Below, in pieces: positions 23,459-28,187 of a stretch of 28,187 nt of DNA. The notes under the pieces are model-generated. The model saw only the letters and a program-made list of their open reading frames with translations, searched no databases and was not told the DNA's origin. The translations under genes were made by a program, and so were the position numbers. The stretch covers positions 1 to 28,187 of the forward strand of contig JACCTQ010000335.1 in assembly GCA_013812265.1 (NCBI GenBank), in the 5' to 3' direction. The DNA comes from Actinomycetota bacterium. GTDB lineage: Bacteria; Actinomycetota; Thermoleophilia; Gaiellales; Gaiellaceae. The number at the start of each line of letters is the position of its first letter. Position 1 is the first letter of the stretch.

Positions 23459-23799
23459 TTCCGCCGGGGTCGAAGGTCGACGTACTGCGGCTCGGCCGGC
23501 ACGAGACCGAGTTGCGTCCGCGCCAGCATCTCGTTGCGTGCGGCCGTACTGGACAGGCGGGACTCGAGCAACGCGTTGCGCGCCCGCAGCTCGCTTCGCT
23601 CGCTCCCGAGCCGGTCGAGCTCGACGTTCAGGCGGAGGACGGCAACGTTCAGCGCCACGACCCCGGCGAGCACGGCCGCCACGACGACGATCCAGACGAC
23701 GCCGCCCGCCGTGCGAGCACTCGGGCGAACGCGCGAAGCGACAGGCGCTCGCGCTCGGCGTGGGACAGCGACCTCGGCTGTGCTCGGCCAGCTCGCCAT
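23455..23799 (-). CDS. ftsL: cell division protein FtsL-like
   Basis: This small bitopic protein of 114 residues has a basic cytoplasmic N-terminus of about 30 residues, one transmembrane helix at about 32-54, and a leucine/arginine-rich coiled coil at about 55-92 (LRLNVELDRLGSERSELRARNALLESRL). The C-terminal LARTQLGLVPAEPQYVDLRP is the usual end of FtsL/DivIC-type proteins. These link FtsQ to FtsW-FtsI. Sequence identity is low across the family, so the name rests on topology plus position between rsmH and ftsI, where ftsL is always found. The ATG at 23799 is nine bases after the rsmH stop, and the end overlaps ftsI by four bases. Confidence 0.88.
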   Translation of the reverse strand: MASWPSTAEVAVPRRARAPVASRVRPSARTAGGVVWIVVVAAVLAGVVALNVAVLRLNVELDRLGSERSELRARNALLESRLSSTAARNEMLARTQLGLVPAEPQYVDLRPRRK

Positions 23800-23808
23800 C
23801 GCGAGCGC

Positions 23809-24765
23809 TTACGCCTTGACCGCGGCGCGCAGCCGCGCCGAAGCCGCTCGGGGATTGGAGGCTGTCTCGCCGGCGCTCGGTCGCACCGCCCTGCGCCCGA
23901 GCAGCCGGAGGACCGGCTCGCGGCCGCAGACGCACACCGGGAAGTCGGGCGGACACACGCAGTCGCGCTCCTGATCCCTGAAGAAGCGCTTGACGATGCG
24001 GTCCTCGAGCGAATGGAAGCTGATCACGGCGATGCGCCCACCGGGCCGCAGCATCCGAACGGCCTCCGGTAGCGCGGCCTCGAGCGAGGCGAGCTCGTCG
24101 TTGACCGCGATGCGAAGCGCCTGGAAGACCCGCCTGGCCGGATGGCCATCACCGAAGCGCGCCGGGGTGGGAATCGCAAGCTTGATCGTCTCGACGAGCT
24201 CACCCGTCCGCTCGACAGGCCGCTCGCCTCGGCGCCGAACGATCGCGCGGGCGATCTGGCGCGCGTAGCGCTCCTCCCCGAAGCGCCGGAAGATGGTGGC
24301 GAGCTCCTGCTCGCTTCGCTCGTTGACGAGCTCGCGCGCCGAGACGTCAGCGGACGGATCCATCCGCATATCGAGCGGTGCGTCGGCTGCGTAGGAGAAC
24401 CCGCGCTCTACGCGGTCGAGCTGCATGCTCGAGACCCCGATATCGAGCAGGATGGCGTCGGCCTGGACCGCATTGCCTGCGAGCTGCGCGAGTACGACCG
24501 CGAAGTCGCCACGGAGGAGACGCGCCTGGATGCCCGCCTGTCGCTCCAGCTGCTCGAAGTAGGGGCGAACGCTTGGATCGCGGTCGATCGCGATCAGCCG
24601 GCCGTTCCCCTCCAGAGCCTCGATCAGACGCGCGGAATGACCGCCGGCTCCGAACGTCGCATCGACGATCGTGTCGCCCGGCTGAACCGCAAGCAGATCG
24701 CGGACCTCGTCCGCAAGGACGGGGATGTGATCAGTCGCGGGTGGTTGCAAGACGTTGGGCAACAT
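23809..24765 (-). CDS. rsmH: 16S rRNA (cytosine(1402)-N4)-methyltransferase
   Basis: This 318-residue SAM-dependent enzyme methylates N4 of C1402 in the ribosomal P site. Family motifs are HIPVLADEVRDLL at 13-25, the SAM loop DATFGAGGHS at 35-44, DAILLDIGVSSMQLD, GFSYAADAPLDMRMD, RVFQALRIAVNDELASLE and RIAVISFHSLEDRIVK. A cysteine pair set (CVCPPDFPVCVCG) sits near the C-terminus. I prefer ATG 24765, with GGGAG eight bases upstream. GTG 24774 would add three residues but leaves the ribosome binding site too close. Either start lies inside the mraZ end (overlap 35 or 44 bases). Confidence 0.96.
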   Translation of the reverse strand: MLPNVLQPPATDHIPVLADEVRDLLAVQPGDTIVDATFGAGGHSARLIEALEGNGRLIAIDRDPSVRPYFEQLERQAGIQARLLRGDFAVVLAQLAGNAVQADAILLDIGVSSMQLDRVERGFSYAADAPLDMRMDPSADVSARELVNERSEQELATIFRRFGEERYARQIARAIVRRRGERPVERTGELVETIKLAIPTPARFGDGHPARRVFQALRIAVNDELASLEAALPEAVRMLRPGGRIAVISFHSLEDRIVKRFFRDQERDCVCPPDFPVCVCGREPVLRLLGRRAVRPSAGETASNPRAASARLRAAVKA

Positions 24766-25162
24766 CCTCGGCACTCCCTTCCACGAGTTGCATCTCTTGG
24801 CGCCACGCGCCCCGATCCCAGATCTCGAGGTGATCGAGAACGCCGGCCACGACGACCTCGCGGTCGATCCCGGCCGTCTCGAGCAGAGCGGAAGGCACCA
24901 CTATCCGGCCTTGCTTGTCAGGCGAGTCCTCAGCGGCGGCCGCGAAGAAGAATCGTTGCATCCGCCGGGAGTCCGTCTTGAAGGAGTCGTGGGACCGGAC
25001 CGCGTCGGCCAGCCGAGTCCACTGCTCGCGTGGATAGACGACGAGGCACCCATCCATGCCGCGCGTGACGACAGCACCCCCCGCGAAGGACTGACGAAAC
25101 CTGGCGGGAAGGGTGAGACGGTTCTTGTCGTCGATCGTGTGGTCGTATTGGCCAAGGAGCAT
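24731..25162 (-). CDS. mraZ: transcriptional regulator MraZ
   Basis: This 143-residue DNA-binding protein carries two SpoVT/AbrB-like swapped-hairpin repeats, with signatures DKNRLTLPARFR near 13-24 and DKQGRIVVPSALLE near 82-95. MraZ forms rings and represses its own operon in other bacteria by binding spaced GTGG-type repeats. Such repeats lie directly upstream here. The ATG at 25162 gives the canonical opening MLLGQYDHTIDDK. GTG 25186 would add eight residues, has a GGGGGA tract before it, and would begin within the last operator repeat. The gene opens the dcw cluster and overlaps rsmH. Confidence 0.95.
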   Translation of the reverse strand: MLLGQYDHTIDDKNRLTLPARFRQSFAGGAVVTRGMDGCLVVYPREQWTRLADAVRSHDSFKTDSRRMQRFFFAAAAEDSPDKQGRIVVPSALLETAGIDREVVVAGVLDHLEIWDRGAWRQEMQLVEGSAEDVAQRLATTRD

Positions 25163-25182
25163 CGGGGCATCGTGGTTCTCTT

Positions 25183-25216
25183 CCACTTTCCCCCACTTTA
25201 AACCACTATCCCCCAC
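25183..25216 (-). promoter_or_regulatory. MraZ-box array upstream of mraZ (four repeats, 10-bp period)
   Basis: Read on the minus strand, GTGG begins at 25216, 25206, 25196 and 25186: GTGGGGGATA, GTGGTTTAAA, GTGGGGGAAA, then GTGGAAGAGA. The exact 10-bp period puts the repeats on one face of the helix. This is the design of known MraZ operators (short TGGG-type repeats spaced about one turn apart). A promoter is probably embedded here; TTGCGC at 25223-25218 with TAAAGT at 25200-25195, 17 bp apart, is one candidate. Confidence 0.8.
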
Positions 25217-25266
25217 TGCGCAAGCATTTCTGCGCAACGGGGCGAAGCGCGAGCCCGGATTCGAGT

Positions 25267-25285
25267 TAGTGGCTCTGAGCCACTA
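25267..25285. repeat. perfect 19-bp palindrome upstream of mraZ
   Basis: TAGTGGCTCTGAGCCACTA is a perfect palindrome around a single central base (9+1+9). It lies between the MraZ boxes and the pfkB gene. A near-copy is found at 25341-25357. It could be a protein-binding site, or a hairpin at the end of the pfkB transcript, though no T-run follows. Confidence 0.6.
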
Positions 25286-25340
25286 GCGCTCCCCCGCAGC
25301 TGCCAAATTGGGCGCTGGGATACACGAGGGGCGGCCGGTT

Positions 25341-25357
25341 TGTGGCTCTGAGCTACA
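25341..25357. repeat. near-copy of the 25267 palindrome
   Basis: TGTGGCTCTGAGCTACA shares GTGGCTCTGAGC and the final AC with the palindrome at 25267-25285 and is itself palindromic apart from one G:T pair. The two centres (25276 and 25349) are 73 bp apart, close to seven helical turns. It lies 30 bases downstream of the pfkB stop. Confidence 0.55.
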
Positions 25358-25386
25358 GGCGCCTTGGGGTCGCAGCGGCACGGCGC

Positions 25387-26217
25387 TCATTCCGAGGCAG
25401 GCCCGTAGGCACCCCGGTGGTAAAGTCCGCCAGCTCCGCAGGCGGCAGCGAGCTCGAGCGCAGCTTCGACCTCTCGTCCCGCCGCCAGGGCGAATGTCAG
25501 CCCCGCCGCGAAGCGATCGCCCGCCCCGTACGCGTCAACCACAGGATGGGTCAGCGAGACGGCTCTGAAACGGCGCGCCGGCTCGCCCGCCGGCGCAAAC
25601 GTTCCCCCGGCCGAGCCGGCCGTCGAGACCACGAGCGACGGCGGAGGCTCGAGCTCGCCCCGGTAGGACTCGGCCTGGTCGCTCGCACTGCGGACGAGAG
25701 CGTCCAGCCTGACCTCCGCCTCGATGAGCGTGGGCAGCTCGCGGGCCGTCGCGACGACAACACGCGCCTCGCGGGCCGCTCGCAGCGCGTCAGGGTCGCC
25801 ACCTGTGAAGTACGCCGCGTCCGCCTCCGCGAGCTCGTCCCACGGCAGCGGATCGGAGCGCCGTGGACGGAGCTTGGGGCTGAGCAGCGTAATGGTGCGC
25901 TCTCCTTCATCGTCGACGAAGACGACTGCGCGCCGCTGCGGCTCGGGACGAAACACCGCTTCGACGCGGAGGCCAAGCGCCTGGAGCTCCCGGTGCGCGC
26001 GATGTCCGAGCGAGTCGTCGCCGAGAGCCGTGTAGAGGGTCGCGCTGCCGGCGAGCTCCGCCAGCTGGACCGCCGCCACCGCGCCGCCACCGGCCGGTTC
26101 CGCCCAGCACTCGCTCGCCTGCACGATGGCGCCGGGCTCGGGCGCGCGCGCGACTCGCACGAACTCCACCCACTCGACGTGCCCGACCACCACGACTCGC
26201 ACGCGCGGAAGTCTCAC
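25387..26217 (-). CDS. PfkB-family carbohydrate kinase
   Basis: This 276-residue cytoplasmic sugar or nucleoside kinase has the ribokinase fold. The opening VRVVVVGHVEWVEFVRV is the first strand and sugar-facing turn. AGGGAVAAVQLAEL at 42-55 is the N-terminal family signature. VVDAYGAGDRFAAGLTFALAAG at 226-247 is the second signature, with the anion hole and catalytic base Asp234. It is slightly shorter than most family members (about 300). The longest frame starts at GTG 26217; GTG 26202 would give MRVVVVGHVE and is also plausible. It is divergent from the sigma factor gene by only 28 bases. The substrate cannot be assigned from sequence. Confidence 0.92.
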   Translation of the reverse strand: MRLPRVRVVVVGHVEWVEFVRVARAPEPGAIVQASECWAEPAGGGAVAAVQLAELAGSATLYTALGDDSLGHRAHRELQALGLRVEAVFRPEPQRRAVVFVDDEGERTITLLSPKLRPRRSDPLPWDELAEADAAYFTGGDPDALRAAREARVVVATARELPTLIEAEVRLDALVRSASDQAESYRGELEPPPSLVVSTAGSAGGTFAPAGEPARRFRAVSLTHPVVDAYGAGDRFAAGLTFALAAGREVEAALELAAACGAGGLYHRGAYGPASE

Positions 26218-26245
26218 ACCTTCGCGGTCCGGCGCGTTACAGAGG

Positions 26246-26710
26246 ATGATGGTCGACGTGCAGATTCCTCCCTTCGAGCGCTTCTACGACGCGCACTGCG
26301 AAGAGGTGCACGCGTTTCTGGCACGGCGGCTAGGCCGTGACCAGGCGGACGACGCCTTCCAGGAGACGTTCCTCCGTGCTCTCCGGGCCTACGCAAGCCT
26401 CGAGCACGGGCAAGCCCTGCGCGCCTGGGTCTACACGATCGCGGCGCGCGTCGCTGTCGACAGCCACCGCCGGCAAAGGAACGAGGGTCAGCTGGAGGAG
26501 ACGCCCGTCGAGGATGCGCGCCCGGCCTACGCGGAGCTCGAGTATCTGGCGCAAGAGTTGCCGCACACAGAGCGCGCCGCAGTCGTTCTCCGCTATGGCT
26601 ACGACCTTCCGTACGGAGAGATCGGCTCCGCTCTCGGATCGAGCGAGGAGGCGGCACGCCAGGCTGCATCGTCCGGAGTTCGACGACTACGAAGGAGGAG
26701 GGCCGAATGA
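26246..26710 (+). CDS. ECF-like RNA polymerase sigma factor
   Basis: This 154-residue sigma-70 family protein has region 2 (about 9-75) containing FERFYDAHCEEVHAFLARRLG, then DAFQETFLRALRAY in the core-binding and -10 recognition part. A short linker leads to region 4 (about 98-150), with ELPHTERAAVVLRYGYDLPYGEIGSALGSSEEAARQ as the helix-turn-helix for the -35 element. Regions 1, 3.0 and 3.1 are absent, as in group 4 factors. ATG 26246 or ATG 26249 can serve as start; AGAGG lies immediately before them. The stop overlaps the next gene by four bases (ATGA). No anti-sigma gene is adjacent. Confidence 0.9.
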   Translation: MMVDVQIPPFERFYDAHCEEVHAFLARRLGRDQADDAFQETFLRALRAYASLEHGQALRAWVYTIAARVAVDSHRRQRNEGQLEETPVEDARPAYAELEYLAQELPHTERAAVVLRYGYDLPYGEIGSALGSSEEAARQAASSGVRRLRRRRAE

Positions 26711-27267
26711 CCATCTCTCCGGAGGTACATCGGCGCTTTCGCGTGGCCGCTGCCTCCCAGGATCTTCTCGACGTGGCCTATGACCTCATCGACACGCCGG
26801 TTGGGTCCCTGCTCATCGCAGGCTCTCGGCGAGGCCTCTGCCGCATCGAGTTCGACCCCGAGCCAAACCCCGACCTGGAGGGGCTCGCGCGCGCATTCGG
26901 TGCGAAGGTGCTGCGGGCGCCCGGGCACCTGGACCCCGTGAAGCAGCAGCTGGAGGAGTATTTCCGGGGTGAGCGCTCCGAGTTCGACCTTCCAGTCGAT
27001 CTGACCCCGTTGCAAGGCTTTGGACGCCGCGTGCTCACGGAGCTCGCCCGCGTGCCTTATGGAACCGTCACCACCTACGGCGCACTCGCACGCCAGGCCG
27101 AGCGGCCGAAGGCGGCTCGCGCCGTCGGCACGGTTATGAATCGCAACCCCGTTCCCATCGTTCTGCCGTGCCACCGCGTGATCGGCTCCACCGGCAAGCT
27201 CGTCGGCTACGGCGGTGGCATCGAGCGGAAGGAAGCGCTCCTACGGCTCGAGGGGGCGCTCACGTAG
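26707..27267 (+). CDS. ogt: methylated-DNA--[protein]-cysteine S-methyltransferase
   Basis: This 186-residue suicide repair protein removes alkyl groups from O6-guanine (and O4-thymine) in DNA onto its own cysteine. The acceptor is Cys155 in VLPCHRVIGSTGKLVGYGGG. RVPYGTVTTYGALARQ at 115-130 is the helix-turn-helix lead, with the arginine finger near 138, and MNRNPVPI holds the asparagine hinge. About 26 residues precede the usual first strand (DTPVGSLLIAGS) and include PEVHRRFRVAAASQDLLDVAYD. This is probably a family extension rather than a separate domain. It overlaps the sigma factor stop (ATGA), so the two are made together, suggesting an alkylation response. Symbol by family; ada-type N-terminal domains are absent. 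Confidence 0.95.
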   Translation: MTISPEVHRRFRVAAASQDLLDVAYDLIDTPVGSLLIAGSRRGLCRIEFDPEPNPDLEGLARAFGAKVLRAPGHLDPVKQQLEEYFRGERSEFDLPVDLTPLQGFGRRVLTELARVPYGTVTTYGALARQAERPKAARAVGTVMNRNPVPIVLPCHRVIGSTGKLVGYGGGIERKEALLRLEGALT

Positions 27268-27304
27268 GACTTCGCGCGCGAGGCGGCGAACATGGGCGGG
27301 CACC

Positions 27305-28165
27305 ATGGCGCGCCGCGTCCTATCGATTCTCGCCTTCCTGCTCGTGTCGCTCCTTCTCGCGGCTCCGCTCGATGCTGCCGGAAACGCGCACGTGGCGGCC
27401 CTGCAGACCGCGCTTCGGAAGAAGGGCCTGTATCGCGGCACGATCGATGGCGTGGTTGGCGCCGGCACCCGCGCCGCGGTTCGCGCGCTGCAGCGGAGAG
27501 CCGGCCTGGCAGAGGACGGCGTCCCGGGGCCTCGAACGCGGCGGGCGCTCGGTCGCTACGGCCGCCCCGCCCTTGGAAAGCGGGTCCTCGGTTTCGGCGC
27601 GCGCGGCTTCGACGTCGCGGCACTTCAGTTCCTGCTCGCGTGGCACGGCTTCCCCTGCGGTCCGTTCGACGGCAACTTTGGACCGCGCACCGACGCTTCC
27701 CTGCGCCGGTATCAAGCCTGGGCCGGGCTCACGCCCGACGGGCGCGGCGGGCCGGCGACGCTACGGGCGCTGCGCACGCCGCCCCCGACGTCGCCCGTCT
27801 CGCTGGCCGGACCCGTGCCGCTCGTCGTGACGAGCACGTTCGGTCCGCGCGGCGGCAGCTTTCACGCCGGCATCGATCTGGCCGCCGAGACCGGTGCCGC
27901 GGTTGCAGCGGCGCGCGAGGGCCGCGTCGTCTACGCGGGCTGGCGAGCCGGCGGCCACGGCTTGCTCGTTGCGATCGCACACGGAGACGGTGTGCGCACC
28001 CTCTACGCGCACCTGTCGCGGGTCGATGCACGATTAGGTGATCGGGTCTCAGCCGGGGGGACGGTCGGCCTCGTGGGCTCGACCGGTCACTCCACCGGCC
28101 CGCACCTCCACTTCGAGGTGCGGGTCAGAGGTGCCGCGGTCGATCCGTGTACCGCGTTGCGTTAG
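27305..28165 (+). CDS. secreted peptidoglycan-binding M23 (LytM-type) endopeptidase
   Basis: This 286-residue protein has a signal peptide at about 1-25 (hydrophobic core ILAFLLVSLLLAAP). Two PG_binding_1 repeats follow (about 28-84 and 97-157, each with VAALQ..L and DG..GP.T). A C-terminal M23 domain spans about 172-280. The zinc ligands are present: His187 and Asp191 in FHAGIDL, and His269 of the HLH at 267-269, with His236 in YAHLS as a catalytic partner. An active metalloendopeptidase cutting stem-peptide cross-bridges is therefore likely, outside the membrane. ATG 27305 directly precedes the signal peptide. The longer frame upstream is arginine-rich and spoils it. It lies 37 bases after ogt and may be co-transcribed with it. 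Confidence 0.93.
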   Translation: MARRVLSILAFLLVSLLLAAPLDAAGNAHVAALQTALRKKGLYRGTIDGVVGAGTRAAVRALQRRAGLAEDGVPGPRTRRALGRYGRPALGKRVLGFGARGFDVAALQFLLAWHGFPCGPFDGNFGPRTDASLRRYQAWAGLTPDGRGGPATLRALRTPPPTSPVSLAGPVPLVVTSTFGPRGGSFHAGIDLAAETGAAVAAAREGRVVYAGWRAGGHGLLVAIAHGDGVRTLYAHLSRVDARLGDRVSAGGTVGLVGSTGHSTGPHLHFEVRVRGAAVDPCTALR

Positions 28166-28187
28166 GGGCCTGTCCAGAAAGTGGCCG

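Noticed and set aside
21788..23956. A 722-codon open frame that would make a long FtsI
   Set aside because: The first 166 codons are low-complexity shadow of ftsL and rsmH. ATG 23458 gives the normal FtsI N-terminus and overlaps the ftsL stop.
26126..26245. Upstream extension of the sigma factor frame to 26126
   Set aside because: It lies over the start of pfkB on the other strand, is threonine/arginine low-complexity, and precedes the natural ATG pair at 26246/26249.
28166..28187. End of an insertion sequence at the right edge (GGGCCTGTCCAGAAAGTGGC)
   Set aside because: The last 22 bases have the look of some IS termini, but there is no transposase, matching inverted end or target duplication in the window, so nothing can be claimed.
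1..28187. CRISPR arrays, tRNA or rRNA genes, toxin-antitoxin or phage modules
   Set aside because: I looked for repeat-spacer patterns, tRNA-like sequence and small paired genes and saw none; nearly all the DNA is taken up by housekeeping operons.

Overview
This GC-rich window looks like chromosomal DNA of an actinobacterium. I would guess class Thermoleophilia (Gaiellales/Solirubrobacterales-like), with moderate confidence. The reasons are a long mraZ-to-ftsZ division and cell wall (dcw) cluster without ftsA, a MurE carrying the DNPR motif of meso-diaminopimelate enzymes, murB inside the cluster, a two-subunit glycine decarboxylase (GcvPA/GcvPB), and frequent GTG starts with ATGA/GTGA gene overlaps. 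I see no rRNA, tRNA, CRISPR array, intact insertion sequence or phage gene.

Layout. (1) Positions 1-127 hold the 3' end of a GH130-type glycoside phosphorylase/hydrolase on the plus strand. A doubtful one-helix membrane ORF follows. (2) Positions 298-5140, minus strand, are a carbohydrate ABC importer operon read from right to left: binding protein, MalF-type permease, MalG-type permease, a six-helix membrane protein resembling DUF624/YesL, and a MalK/UgpC-type ATPase. A promoter and an operator-like palindrome precede the binding protein gene, and a strong hairpin separates it from the permeases. (3) Positions 5257-10299, minus strand, are the glycine cleavage operon gcvT-gcvH-gcvPA-gcvPB with a glutathione S-transferase-fold gene coupled to its end. 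(4) Positions 10357-25162, minus strand, are the dcw cluster in the order mraZ, rsmH, ftsL, ftsI, murE, murF, mraY, murD, ftsW, murG, murC, murB, ftsQ, ftsZ. (5) Positions 25387-26217, minus strand, encode a PfkB-family sugar kinase. Divergent from it on the plus strand are an ECF-like sigma factor, an O6-alkylguanine-DNA methyltransferase coupled to it by ATGA, and a secreted peptidoglycan-binding/M23 peptidase.

How it works together. The dcw genes take UDP-MurNAc synthesis (MurB), stem peptide addition (MurC, MurD, MurE, MurF), lipid I and lipid II formation (MraY, MurG) and septal polymerisation (FtsW, FtsI) through to the FtsQ/FtsL/FtsZ division machinery. Most junctions overlap, so translation is probably coupled from gene to gene. 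Four GTGG repeats at an exact 10-bp period lie just upstream of mraZ and match the known MraZ operator design. ftsZ appears to have its own promoter. The M23 peptidase may act on the same wall.

No single locus here is clearly a new system. The observations most worth following are the 158-bp ftsW/murG overlap, an unusually short MurC, a paired palindrome upstream of the MraZ boxes, an 18-codon ORF with an excellent ribosome binding site overlapping the gcvH start, the GST gene tied to gcvPB, and the sigma factor/Ogt pair.
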